A stretch of DNA of 64,000 nucleotides from Streptacidiphilus carbonis (GTDB taxonomy: Bacteria; Actinomycetota; Actinomycetes; Streptomycetales; Streptomycetaceae): assembly GCF_000787775.1 (NCBI RefSeq), contig NZ_BBPM01000044.1, forward strand, positions 1-64,000, written 5' to 3'. Made by a program: the position numbers and the translations under genes. The stretch's first letter is position 1. The number at the start of each line of letters is the position of its first letter. The notes below the pieces were generated by a model. It did not search any database and was not told where the DNA came from. It worked only from the letters and a program-made list of their open reading frames with translations. This document shows, piece by piece, positions 16,118 to 24,698 of the stretch.

Positions 16118-17566
16118 GTGTCCGTACCCCACCAGCCCCTGCATCGGCCCCACGGCCTGGCCCTGCTCACCTGGGAACGCCCGCGGCCCGACCGCATCCG
16201 CAGCCGGCCCTGGGCCTGGCGCCTGGCCGTGGCCACGGTGTGCTTCGGCGCCTTCATGGGCCAACTCGACGCCAGTATCGTCACCTTGACCTACGGCTCA
16301 CTGCGCACCCAGTTCCACAGCCAATACGCCGCCGTGCAATGGGTCTCCCTGGCCTACATGCTCGCTCTGGTCGCCCTGCTCATCCCCGTCGGCCGACTGT
16401 CCGACGCCCACGGCCGCAAACTGCTCTACCTCTACGGCTTCGCCCTGTTCACTGCGGCCTCGGCCGCCTGCGGCCTGGCCCCCACCCTCGGCCTGCTCAT
16501 CGTCTTCCGCATCCTGCAGGCCGCCGGCGCCGCCATGCTCCAGGCCAACAGCGTCGCCCTGGTCACCACCAGCGCCCCACCGGGAAAAATGCGCACCGCC
16601 CTGGGAATGCAGGCAGCCGGCCAGGCCATCGGCCTGGCCCTGGGACCCACCATCGGCGGCGCCCTGGTGGCCACCATCGGCTGGCGCTGGGTCTTCGGCA
16701 TCAACGTGCCCGTCGGCATCATCGCCCTGATCGCCGGCCACTACCTGCTCCCACGCACCCGCCAGCGCAGCGCCCCCCGACACCCCGACCTGCTCAGCGT
16801 GCTGCTCCTGGCCCTGACCACCACCAGCACCCTGCTCGCCCTGTCCGTCCTGTCCGGGCTGGGCCCGCCCGCCTGGACCGCCCCCCTGCTGCTGGCCACC
16901 GCCGCAGGCAGCGGCACGGCCTTCGCCCGCCGCCAGACCCGCTGCCCGCGCCCACTGGTCGACCTGGCCCTGCTGCGCACCGACGCGATCGCCCCCGGCC
17001 TCCTGGCCGGGATGTGCGGATACCTGGTGCTCTTCGGCCCCCTGGTCCTGGTCCCTCTCGCACTCGCACGCCTAGGCGTCGGAGCACTGCTGTCCGGCAT
17101 CGTCCTGACCGCGCTGCCGCTCGGGTTCGCGCTGGCGGCAACCCTGGCCGACCGCCTCCTGCCGCGCGCCTGGAGCGACCGCACCCGCAGCCGCGCCGGA
17201 CTTGCCGGCTGCATAGCAGCCCTCGCCCTGATGGCGCTGCTCCCCTTCCACCCAGCCGTTCTGCCCGCCCCGCTGGCACTACTGGGACTGGCCCTGGGCG
17301 TCTTCCTGCCCGCCAACAACACCCAGGTCATGCGGGCCATCCCGGCCGCAGCCTCCGGAGCCGGCGGCGGAATGGTCAACATGACCCGCGGACTGGGCAC
17401 CGCCCTCGGTGTCGCCACCATCACTCTGAGCCTGCACACCGTCCCGGGAACCACCGGCGTCCGGACCGCAGTCGCCACGCTGCTCGCTTTCGCCACCCTC
17501 GCCCTCGCCACGACCGCTTGGAGGCGGGCCGCTGATCGTGGGACTCCAACGGGGCACGCGAGCTGA
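16118..17566 (+). CDS. MFS drug exporter, DHA2 (EmrB/QacA-type) family
   Basis: A 482-residue transporter with 12-14 membrane helices. Family motifs are visible: GAFMGQLDASIVTLTY (motif D1-like, with conserved Asp), GRLSDAHGRKLLYLYG (motif A) and GPTIGGALVATIGWRWVFGINVPVG (motif C region). It probably exports drugs or natural products by proton antiport. The GTG at 16118 is preferred because GGGGAGAGG precedes it; the longer frame would begin inside the promoter. The promoter carries a dyad, so a repressor probably controls it, perhaps the MarR at 13581. Confidence 0.88.
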   Translation: MSVPHQPLHRPHGLALLTWERPRPDRIRSRPWAWRLAVATVCFGAFMGQLDASIVTLTYGSLRTQFHSQYAAVQWVSLAYMLALVALLIPVGRLSDAHGRKLLYLYGFALFTAASAACGLAPTLGLLIVFRILQAAGAAMLQANSVALVTTSAPPGKMRTALGMQAAGQAIGLALGPTIGGALVATIGWRWVFGINVPVGIIALIAGHYLLPRTRQRSAPRHPDLLSVLLLALTTTSTLLALSVLSGLGPPAWTAPLLLATAAGSGTAFARRQTRCPRPLVDLALLRTDAIAPGLLAGMCGYLVLFGPLVLVPLALARLGVGALLSGIVLTALPLGFALAATLADRLLPRAWSDRTRSRAGLAGCIAALALMALLPFHPAVLPAPLALLGLALGVFLPANNTQVMRAIPAAASGAGGGMVNMTRGLGTALGVATITLSLHTVPGTTGVRTAVATLLAFATLALATTAWRRAADRGTPTGHAS

Positions 17567-17666
17567 GCTCGATGCCGTGCCGATGGACGTCGTGTGCACT
17601 GTCGTGACCATGTACCTCAGCCTGACTCATCTCCGACAGAGTCAAGCTAAGATCTCAGCCCCGCGC

Positions 17667-17692
17667 GGGGACGCTCGCTTCCATGCGTCCCC
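17667..17692 (+). terminator. Hairpin downstream of the exporter
   Basis: GGGGACGC and GCGTCCCC form a perfect 8-bp stem with a 10-base loop, 100 bases after the exporter stop and before a decayed gene. It may be a terminator or a relic of the lost gene's leader. Confidence 0.35.
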
Positions 17693-17762
17693 GCAAGACC
17701 TGGTTCAAAGTGCTTGCCACGCAAGCGCGAGCGCGCTGTCCTTCTTCCTGGGAGCCGGATGC

Positions 17763-17978
17763 GGACGCATCACCCGCAGCACGCAGCCCAACCGGATCTC
17801 CCTGACCCTGGCCACCGCTATGAACAACAGCAGTGCCGCCGCGGTCCTCGCCTCGACCTGGTTCCCCCGACTGCCCGGCGTGCTGCTGCCCATCCTGTGC
17901 TACAGCCTGCTGCAGAAGACCGCAGCCAGCGCCGTGGCCACCCGTGGCCCGGCACCCCGCCAAGCCCCTGCCCGCTGA
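17763..17978 (+). pseudogene. C-terminal remnant of a bile acid:sodium symporter (BASS/SBF) family protein
   Basis: About 70 codons with excellent codon bias encode the end of an SBF-type transporter: PNRISLTLATAMNNSSAAAVLA, then FPRLPGVLLPILCYSLLQKTAAS. The ATxMNNSSAA segment is characteristic of this fold's last helices. The upstream 250 residues are absent, and no start codon suits a 70-residue protein. The gene was cut, probably by deletion, leaving a non-functional end. Confidence 0.65.
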
Positions 17979-18128
17979 CCGCCGGGCCGAGCGGGCCGTC
18001 CATCGGTCGGCGGGCCGAGTCGGCCGCGACGACCGCGCGAGCGGTGTCGCACCGCCTGGCAGCGGACCGAAACCCGTGCCTACGATCGTCGAGCAGGGAG
18101 ACCTCGAACAGTTGGGAGGAGTGCACCC

Positions 18129-19352
18129 GTGCGTCGGAACCGCGTGCCGCTGCTGGGCGGCCTCATGCTGGCCACCGGGGCGGTGACCGCCACCCTGGCC
18201 GGCCACCCAGGTACGGCAGCGCGCGGCGCGGCGCCACCCGCCCGTCCCCTGGCAACCGCGCAGCGTGGCCCCGGTGCCCTCGGCGCGGGCAGCCAGGACC
18301 AGGGCGGGAGCCCGCCGGCTGGCGTCTACGCGGCGACCGGGTCCGGGATGCTCAGTCCCGCCGTCACCGGCGACCCGCAACTGGTGTATGTGCCCAACAG
18401 CGGCGAGACGGGGATGCACGGGGTGCACACCTCCCCCAGCAGCGACCGCAACACCGTGACCGTGATCGACCCGCGCACCTTCAAGGTCGTCGGGCACCTT
18501 CCGGCTGGAACTCTGCCCCAACACGTCACCCCTTCCTGGGACCTGAGGACCTTGTGGGTGGACGCTAGCGGCAGCAACCAACTGATCCCCGTCGACCCGC
18601 GCACCGCCCGCCCGGGCGCACCGGTCCCCGTCGAAGCGCCCTACAACCTCTACTTCACCCCCGACGGCCAGAGCGCACTGGTGATGGCCGAGCGCCTGAA
18701 CCGCATCGACGTACGCGATCCCCACACCATGGCGCTGCGGCGCTCGGTGCCGGTCCCGTGCGAGGGCATCAACCACGCCGACTTCTCCGCCGATGGCGGC
18801 TACTTCATCGCCTCCTGCGAGTTCTCCGGCCAACTGCTCAAGTTCGACAGCCACACCCTGGCCCTGCTGGGAACCCTGGACCTGGGACAGGGCACCGTGC
18901 CCCAGGACGTGCGCCTGGGCCCCGACGGGCGAACCTTCTTCATCGCCTCCCTCAACGAGGGAGGACTGATCACCGTCGACGGCGCCACCCTGCACCGCAC
19001 CGGCACCATCCCCACGGCCGCGGGCGCCCACGGGGTCTACCCCAGCCGCGACGGCAAACTCCTGTACGTCTCCAACCGCGACGCCGGATCAGTCACCGTC
19101 GTTGACCCCGCCACCCGCAAGGCCGTCGCCACCTGGCCCATCCCCGGCGGCGGCTCCCCGGACATGGGCTCCGTCAGCGCCGACGGCACCCAACTGTGGC
19201 TGTCCGGACGCGACAACGACGAGGTCTACGTCTTCTCCACCACCGACGGGCACCTACTGGCCCGCATCCCGGTCGGAGCCAACCCGCACGGGCTCACGTT
19301 CTTCCCCCAACCAGGCCGCTACAGCCTGGGTCACACCGGCAACTACCGCTGA
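18129..19352 (+). CDS. Exported YVTN/YncE-type beta-propeller protein
   Basis: A 407-residue protein with a signal peptide (PLLGGLMLATGAVTATLAG), a low-complexity linker and then seven or so repeats of a YVTN beta-propeller, for example LVYVPNSGE, TVTVIDPRTFKVVGHLPAG and LLYVSNRDAGSVTVVDPATRKAVATWPIPGG. Such propellers act as binding scaffolds outside the membrane, and some are surface antigens or copper-related proteins; the ligand is unknown. The start is GTG 18129, with GGGAGGAG upstream. No enzyme domain is attached. It stands alone, following the BASS remnant. Confidence 0.8.
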   Translation: MRRNRVPLLGGLMLATGAVTATLAGHPGTAARGAAPPARPLATAQRGPGALGAGSQDQGGSPPAGVYAATGSGMLSPAVTGDPQLVYVPNSGETGMHGVHTSPSSDRNTVTVIDPRTFKVVGHLPAGTLPQHVTPSWDLRTLWVDASGSNQLIPVDPRTARPGAPVPVEAPYNLYFTPDGQSALVMAERLNRIDVRDPHTMALRRSVPVPCEGINHADFSADGGYFIASCEFSGQLLKFDSHTLALLGTLDLGQGTVPQDVRLGPDGRTFFIASLNEGGLITVDGATLHRTGTIPTAAGAHGVYPSRDGKLLYVSNRDAGSVTVVDPATRKAVATWPIPGGGSPDMGSVSADGTQLWLSGRDNDEVYVFSTTDGHLLARIPVGANPHGLTFFPQPGRYSLGHTGNYR

Positions 19353-19727
19353 CAGGGCAATTCCACGTTGCCGAAGGTGCACGCGTTGGCGGTGTGCCGG
19401 GGTGTGGTTGGCCCGGATGGCGGCTGCAGGACAGGCCGACACGGGCAGGCCGGCGGTGCCGGGTCCGGTCCAGATCGTGAAACGGATCGGGGTGTTGCTC
19501 GCTTGCAGGGACCGGCACCGTGCAGGCCGCTGTCGGCTCCGCCTCCGCGGCAAGATCGCAGGTCTACACCTACTCGGTCGGGCACCTTTCTGCCCGTGCG
19601 CGTGGACGGCCGCCGGTTTCTTTTCGCCGCTCGTTCATGGGGGCGACACATCGATACATCCCTTCCGTTTCAGTTGAAGCTCCACGGTTCTAACCGTCGT
19701 TACACTTCAGACGTGATGGAGCTTGGA
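19353..19727 (+). promoter_or_regulatory. Non-coding region with palindrome upstream of the metal-uptake operon
   Basis: No gene is supported in these 375 bases. At 19684-19697 ACGGTT-CT-AACCGT is a perfect dyad, followed by a TACACT -10-like box at 19701-19706, just ahead of the binding-protein gene at 19728. The dyad could be the operator of a metal-responsive repressor, but it does not match a Fur or DtxR/IdeR box that I can name. Confidence 0.45.
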
Positions 19728-20807
19728 ATGTCGATTCAGACAGCGGTTTCCGCCCACAGACGCGCCGGCACGGCCCTGGCGGCTGCGGTCGCGGTGGCCG
19801 GCCTCGCCACCGGCTGCGGCGGCTCGGCCAAGGCATCGACCGGCGGCAGCACCACCGCCTCGTCCGCACCGGTGCCGCTGGTGGTCTACTCGGCGCAGGG
19901 CTACGACAAGGCGATGGTCACCGCGTTCCAGAAGGCGACCGGTATCCCCACCAAGCTCGTCGACGACAGCACAGGGCCGCTGCTGGCCCGGGTGCAGGCC
20001 GAGCGCGGCAACCCGCAGTGGGGCGTGCTGTGGGTCGACGGCGACGAGGCGTTCGCCTCGATGGACCAGGCCGGGATGCTGGTCAAGGGCTTCGAGCCGA
20101 ATGTGCGGTTGAACGCCGCCGGGCAGGCCGTCGTGCCCGCCGACAAGAGCTACGTCCCGACCGGGCTCACCGTCACCGCCGCGCTGGTCTATGACGCGAG
20201 CAAGACCCCGAATCCGCCCACGAGTTGGCAGGAGCTGCTGACCCCGGCCTGGAAGGGCCAGGTCGGAATGAACGACCCGTCCGTGTCCGGCCCGACCTAT
20301 CCCTTCGTCGCAGGCATGTTCGCCCAACTGGGCGGTACCAGCCAGGGCGAGGCGTTCTACAGCGGCCTGAAGAGCAACGGTCTGCATGTGTTCCAGACCA
20401 ACGGTGACACCCTCCACGCGCTGCAGACCGGTCAGATCAAGGTCGCCCTGATCCAGAGCTCCGCCGGGCTCGCCACCGGGACCAAGAACCACAACATCAA
20501 GACCGCCTACCTGCCGAAGGTCACCTCACTCCCCAGTGTCATCGGCATCGACGCCAAGGCGTCCGCCAAGGAGCAGTCCGAGGCCGAGCAGTTCGCCTCG
20601 TTCGTGCTCAGCGCCCAGGGCCAGCAGGTGATGCTGACCGGGGATCAGAACGGCGACTCGCTCTACTGGCCGATCGTGCAGGGCGTCTCCCCGCAGGCCG
20701 CTCTGCCCGCGCTGTCCTCGGTCCCGGCCCAGGCGATCGACCCGAAGACCTGGGGCCCGCAAGAGGGAACCATCAACACCTGGTTCACCGACACGATCGT
20801 GCACTGA
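19728..20807 (+). CDS. Iron(III)-type ABC transporter substrate-binding lipoprotein
   Basis: A 359-residue extracellular binding protein of the FbpA/FutA (periplasmic binding class II) type. The signal peptide ends in the lipobox ATGC. The domain starts VPLVVYSAQGYDKAMVTAFQKATGI and contains WGVLWVDGDEAFASMDQAGML, TSWQELLTPAWKGQVGMNDP and AEQFASFVLSAQGQQVM, all usual for ferric-iron or related binding proteins. The start is ATG 19728, with GGAG upstream; an ATG at 19716 is also possible. It is the first gene of a five-gene operon. The tyrosine ligands of true Fbp proteins cannot be assigned, so the metal could differ. Confidence 0.8.
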   Translation: MSIQTAVSAHRRAGTALAAAVAVAGLATGCGGSAKASTGGSTTASSAPVPLVVYSAQGYDKAMVTAFQKATGIPTKLVDDSTGPLLARVQAERGNPQWGVLWVDGDEAFASMDQAGMLVKGFEPNVRLNAAGQAVVPADKSYVPTGLTVTAALVYDASKTPNPPTSWQELLTPAWKGQVGMNDPSVSGPTYPFVAGMFAQLGGTSQGEAFYSGLKSNGLHVFQTNGDTLHALQTGQIKVALIQSSAGLATGTKNHNIKTAYLPKVTSLPSVIGIDAKASAKEQSEAEQFASFVLSAQGQQVMLTGDQNGDSLYWPIVQGVSPQAALPALSSVPAQAIDPKTWGPQEGTINTWFTDTIVH

Positions 20808-20810
20808 TCC

Positions 20811-22604
20811 ATGACTGACACCACTACCGGCTCCCGGCCGCGCGTCGTCCCGGACACGGCCGGGACGACGGGCGCCGCGCCCGCACGCCCGCTCGGACGG
20901 GCCGCGGACCGGCTGCACGGCACGGCGCGGGCACTGCCGTGGATCCTGTTCGCGGCCGTGCTGCTGCTGCCGGTCGTCAGCTTCCTGCTGGTCGCCGTCA
21001 CCCCGCGGCTGTTCGGACAGGGCGGCGCCTGGTTCACGCTGAGCGCGTTCGGACAGGTGATGTCGGGCTGGACCGCTCGCGCGATGCTGGACACCTGCAT
21101 GGTCGGGCTGGGTGCGGCCCTGGTCGCCACCGTCGTCGCCACCGCGCTTGCCTGGATCACCGAACGCACCGACCTGGTGGGGCGCGGCCTGTGGAGGCTG
21201 CTGCTGTGGGCCCTGCTGCTCGCCCCCTCCTACCTGGAGTCGCTCGGCTGGACCTGGCTGGTGGAACCCCAGGGTGTGCTGTCCCGGCTGCTCGGCCACG
21301 ACCCGGCCGCCCTGCGCTCGGCCGTCTTCGGCCCGGCCGGAGTGATCTGGGTGCTCGCCTCCCGCGGCGTGCCGTTCGCCTATCTGGCCGTCTCCGCGCT
21401 GATCCGGGGCATGGGCCGGGAGTTCGAGGACGCAGCCCGCACCCACGGCGCGAACCGCTTGGCCACCGCACGGCTGCTGCTGCCGATCCTCGCGCCCGGC
21501 CTCTGGGCGGGCTTCGCCATCGTCTTCGCCGAGTCCATCAGCGACTACGGAGTGGCCGCGACGCTCGCCACCCAGGCGAACTTCCCACTGGTCACCGGTG
21601 CCATGGAGCAGTCGATCTCGACCTTCCCTGCGCAGTTCCCACTGGCCTCGGCCATGGGCTGGCTGCTGCTCGGCCTGGTCGGTCTGGCGCTGCTCGCACA
21701 GCGCCGCTCGATGCGCGGACGCAGCTTCACCGTGCTGTCGGGGCGGACCCGGCCGGCCGGCCGTACCCGGCTCTCCGCCCGGGCACAGGCCACCGCGCTC
21801 GGCGCCGTCGGCAGCTTCTTCGTACTCGCCCTGGGCATCCCCGCCTTCGGCGCGGCCGCCGCCGCCCTGCTGCCCTCCGCAGGCAAGGTCACCCTCACCG
21901 GGCTGACCCTCGCCAACTTCCGCCAGGTGCTGCACAGCGGCGAGCTGCTCTCGGCCCTGGGATTCTCGGCCCGGCTGTCGGTGATCACCGCCAGTGCGGC
22001 CCTGGTCCTCGGCGCCTTCGCCGGCCGGGCCCTGGCCCGGCGCGGCAACGGCGCCGCCGGACGGATCCTGGACCTGCTGCTGCTCGCCGCCATCGCGCTG
22101 CCCTCGGTCCTGCTCGCCAGCGGCTACATCTTCACCTACAACCTGCCGCTGGCCTCGCACCTCCGGATCGACCTGTACGGCACCAGCACGCTGCTGGTCC
22201 TCGGTTACCTGGCGGGCGCCCTTCCCTCGGCGGCACGGCTGCTGTCCGGTTCGCTGGGGCAGGTCAGCGACTCGCTGCTGTGGGCCGCCCGGGTGCACGG
22301 CCGCCCGGCCGCGCCCGCCTGGTCAGGCGCAGTGCTGCCGCTCGTCGCCGGCTCACTGGTGTGGACGTGGCTGATCGCCTTCTGCGGAACCCTGCTGGAA
22401 CTACCGGTCTCGCAACTCCTCGCCCCACCGGGCAGCGAACCCCTGTCCGTCGCCATCACCCGACAGCTCCAGGGCTACAACGTCGGCGCGGGCGCGGCCA
22501 TGACCGTCCTGGTCGTCGCCGCCGCCCTCGCGTTGATCGCCGTGGCCCTCGGCGTCCTGCGCCTGTTGCTCCCCGCAGCCCACCGCCTGGAGGCCGTGGC
22601 ATGA
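20811..22604 (+). CDS. Fused ABC transporter permease (two BPD_transp domains), Fbp/AfuB-type
   Basis: A 597-residue protein with about 12 helices and two copies of the permease domain. Each copy contains the EAA loop that contacts the ATPase: ALIRGMGREFEDAARTHGANRL in the first half, and LGQVSDSLLWAARVHG in the second. This layout is typical of iron(III) and thiamine importers. It begins three bases after the binding-protein gene and overlaps the ATPase gene by ATGA, so the three subunits are made together. It forms the membrane channel. Confidence 0.87.
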   Translation: MTDTTTGSRPRVVPDTAGTTGAAPARPLGRAADRLHGTARALPWILFAAVLLLPVVSFLLVAVTPRLFGQGGAWFTLSAFGQVMSGWTARAMLDTCMVGLGAALVATVVATALAWITERTDLVGRGLWRLLLWALLLAPSYLESLGWTWLVEPQGVLSRLLGHDPAALRSAVFGPAGVIWVLASRGVPFAYLAVSALIRGMGREFEDAARTHGANRLATARLLLPILAPGLWAGFAIVFAESISDYGVAATLATQANFPLVTGAMEQSISTFPAQFPLASAMGWLLLGLVGLALLAQRRSMRGRSFTVLSGRTRPAGRTRLSARAQATALGAVGSFFVLALGIPAFGAAAAALLPSAGKVTLTGLTLANFRQVLHSGELLSALGFSARLSVITASAALVLGAFAGRALARRGNGAAGRILDLLLLAAIALPSVLLASGYIFTYNLPLASHLRIDLYGTSTLLVLGYLAGALPSAARLLSGSLGQVSDSLLWAARVHGRPAAPAWSGAVLPLVAGSLVWTWLIAFCGTLLELPVSQLLAPPGSEPLSVAITRQLQGYNVGAGAAMTVLVVAAALALIAVALGVLRLLLPAAHRLEAVA

Positions 22605-23872
22605 CCGCCCATCTGCGTGTCGAGAACCTCAGCAAGAGCTTCGGCCCGACCCGCGTCCTCGACCGGGTCACCTTCACCGTCCCGCCGGGGCGCTTCACTG
22701 TACTCCTCGGCCCCTCCGGCTCCGGCAAGACCACCCTGCTCCGCTGCCTGGCCGGAATCGAGCGCGCCGACTCCGGCTCCGTCCACCTGGGCGGGTTGAC
22801 CCTGGCTCAGGATCGCTCCCATCTCGCGCCGGACCGCCGCGACCTGGCAATGGTCTTCCAGGACTACGCGCTGTGGCCGCACATGACCGCAGCCGCCAAC
22901 GTCGGCTACGCGCTGCGCCGCCGACGCCTGGACCGCGAGCAGTCCCGGCGGCGGGTCGAGCAGGTGCTGACCCGGGTCGGCCTCAGCGACCACGCGGAGC
23001 AGTTCCCGCACCAGCTCTCCGGCGGCCAGCAGCAGCGGGTCGCCCTGGCCCGCGCCCTGGTGGCCGAACCCGGGCTGCTGCTGTTCGACGAACCGCTGTC
23101 CAACCTGGACGCCGACCTGCGCGAACGGCTGCGAGTGGAAATCGCCACGCTCACCCGCGAGTCCGGCGCGACCGTGGTCTACATCACCCACGACCAGGCC
23201 GAGGCATTTGCGCTGGCCGACGAGATCGGGGTACTGGAGGGCGGCCGACTGGTCCAACTCGGTTCCCCCGAGGACGTCTACCACCGCCCTGCCTCGCCGT
23301 TCGTGGCCCGGTTCACCGGCTTGGCCGGTGAATTGGAGGGAAGCACCGGCTTGGCCGGTGAATTGGAGGGAAGCACCGGCTTGGCCGGTGAGTTGGGGGG
23401 ATCGCCGGCGGGGCCTCCCATTGACGCCGTCGGCGCCGTCACCGTGCGCACTGCCGCCGGACCGGTCACCGCGATGACCGGCGGCGCAGTCCCCGCAGCG
23501 GGCGGCCGGGTCCGGGTACTGATCCGCCCCGCCGCCGTCACCCTGGCCCCTGACACCGGATCCGAGCCGGCTGGCGCCCGGACCCTCACCGGCACCGTGG
23601 TGGACACCGCCTACCGGGGCCGCGGCTACGACCATGTGGTCCAACTGCCCGGCGGCGTACGGCTCACCGGAATCTTCGACCGCAGTGCGCACTCGCGCGG
23701 CGCCATCGTCCGGCTGCTGCTGGATCCCGAAGGCTGCTTCGCCTTCCCCGACCCGGGCCCGGTCCGGCGGCAGGGCTCGGAAGCCGGAACTGCCCCGGCT
23801 TCCGCCTCCACCGAGACTCCCGCCACCCATACGGCGGACCCTGAACCCATCCGCACCACCCTGGAGGTCTGA
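22601..23872 (+). CDS. ABC transporter ATP-binding protein, Fbp/PotA-type, with an internal tandem repeat
   Basis: A 423-residue ATPase with a complete nucleotide-binding domain: Walker A GPSGSGKT, Q-loop FQDYALWPH, signature LSGGQQQR, Walker B LLLFDEPLSNLD and H-loop ITHDQ. The C-terminal TOBE domain binds ligand or regulates. Between the two, after FVARFTG, three copies of a ten-residue repeat (TGLAGELEGS, TGLAGELEGS, TGLAGELGGS) have been inserted in frame. A Pro/Thr-rich tail follows the TOBE region. It powers import of the metal chelate. The repeat is unusual for this family and is described separately. Confidence 0.88.
   Translation: MTAHLRVENLSKSFGPTRVLDRVTFTVPPGRFTVLLGPSGSGKTTLLRCLAGIERADSGSVHLGGLTLAQDRSHLAPDRRDLAMVFQDYALWPHMTAAANVGYALRRRRLDREQSRRRVEQVLTRVGLSDHAEQFPHQLSGGQQQRVALARALVAEPGLLLFDEPLSNLDADLRERLRVEIATLTRESGATVVYITHDQAEAFALADEIGVLEGGRLVQLGSPEDVYHRPASPFVARFTGLAGELEGSTGLAGELEGSTGLAGELGGSPAGPPIDAVGAVTVRTAAGPVTAMTGGAVPAAGGRVRVLIRPAAVTLAPDTGSEPAGARTLTGTVVDTAYRGRGYDHVVQLPGGVRLTGIFDRSAHSRGAIVRLLLDPEGCFAFPDPGPVRRQGSEAGTAPASASTETPATHTADPEPIRTTLEV
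23315..23404 (+). repeat. Three 30-bp tandem repeats inside the ABC ATPase gene
   Basis: The unit ACCGGCTTGGCCGGTGAATT plus ten bases is repeated exactly twice and then a third time with a few changes. Thirty bases keeps the frame. Each unit contains the dyad ACCGGC-TTG-GCCGGT, so three small hairpins can form in a row in the mRNA. Confidence 0.9.
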
Positions 23873-23916
23873 TGACCACCCCACCGCCCGTCCCCGCCCC
23901 TGGAGCCGCCGCGTGA
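23872..23916 (+). other. 14-codon mini-ORF bridging two operon genes
   Basis: ATG at 23872 overlaps the ATPase stop (ATGA) and reads MTTPPPVPAPGAAA, ending at a TGA that overlaps the GTG start of the next gene (GTGA). Both junctions are perfect coupling overlaps, so ribosomes could be handed through this Pro-rich mini-ORF. It may be a translation-coupling or attenuating leader. Confidence 0.35.
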
Positions 23917-24698
23917 GCTCCTGGGTTCTCTTCCTCACAGTCTTCCTCGCCTGCTCGGTGGAAGCTGTCGAGGCCCTGACCATCATCCTGGCCGCCGGAA
24001 CCAGCCGGCACTGGGGCTCCGCCCTCCAGGGCACCGGCGCCGCGCTGCTCGCCCTCGCCGCCACCGTGGCGGTCCTGGGCCCGGCCGTCTCGCTGATCCC
24101 GATCAACGGGCTGCGCCTGGTCGTCGGCGCGCTGCTGCTGGTCTTCGGCCTGCAGTGGCTGCGCAAGGCCGTGATGCGCGGTTCCGGCTACAAGGCCCTG
24201 CACGACGAGACAGCGGCCTACGCCGACGAGGTGGAGGCCGCCCGTGCGGCAGCGGCCGGCGGACGCGGCGCCGTGCGTGACTGGTACGCCTTCACGCTGT
24301 CCTTCAAGGGCACCTTCCTGGAGGGGCTGGAGGTGGCCTTCATCATGGTCACCTTCGGCAACAACCAGAAGGACGTTCCGGTCGCCGTCCTGGGCGCGTT
24401 GGCCGCGGTGGTGCTGGTCGCCGCCGTCGGCATCGCGGTCCGCGCGCCGCTGGCGCGGGTCCCCGAGAACACCATGAAGTTCGTGGTGGGCACCATGCTC
24501 ACCTCCTTCGGCGTGTTCTGGGCCACCGAGGGCATCGGTGCCCGCTGGCCCGGCTCGGACACCTCGCTGCTGGTACTGGTCCCAGTGGTGGCGCTGATCG
24601 CGCTCGGCTACACCGCAGCCCTCCGCCGCGGTAACCCCGCCGCCAAGAACTCCGTGGCCGCCGCGTCCGGTGTCCCGGTGGAAGGAAGCCTGACATGA
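23913..24698 (+). CDS. COG4280-type integral membrane protein with ExxE motifs
   Basis: A 261-residue protein with about seven helices. The first helix carries SVEAVEALTIIL and a later one carries TFLEGLEVAFIMVTFGN. These acidic ExxE pairs in membrane helices recall the REGLE motifs of Ftr1 iron permeases and of GDT1/TMEM165 cation transporters. A metal-transport role fits the operon, but the family is uncharacterised. The start is GTG 23913, with GGAG upstream. It ends in an ATGA overlap with a small membrane protein gene. Confidence 0.7.
   Translation: MSSWVLFLTVFLACSVEAVEALTIILAAGTSRHWGSALQGTGAALLALAATVAVLGPAVSLIPINGLRLVVGALLLVFGLQWLRKAVMRGSGYKALHDETAAYADEVEAARAAAAGGRGAVRDWYAFTLSFKGTFLEGLEVAFIMVTFGNNQKDVPVAVLGALAAVVLVAAVGIAVRAPLARVPENTMKFVVGTMLTSFGVFWATEGIGARWPGSDTSLLVLVPVVALIALGYTAALRRGNPAAKNSVAAASGVPVEGSLT

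Noticed and set aside
19684-19706. Fur or IdeR iron box before the uptake operon
   Set aside because: The dyad ACGGTT-CT-AACCGT does not fit the known Fur or DtxR/IdeR consensus; it is listed only as an unidentified operator candidate.
20526-22298. A 590-codon open frame on the minus strand under the permease genes
   Set aside because: Gln/Gly/Arg-rich low-complexity product, opposite to a clear ABC permease. Typical antisense shadow in GC-rich DNA.
23315-23404. CRISPR-like array
   Set aside because: Three adjacent 30-bp repeats have no spacers and are in the reading frame of an ATPase; no cas genes are present in the window.
22475-24166. A 563-codon minus-strand frame under the ATPase and COG4280 genes
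   Set aside because: It mirrors the tandem repeat and the coding bias of the plus strand and has no domain.
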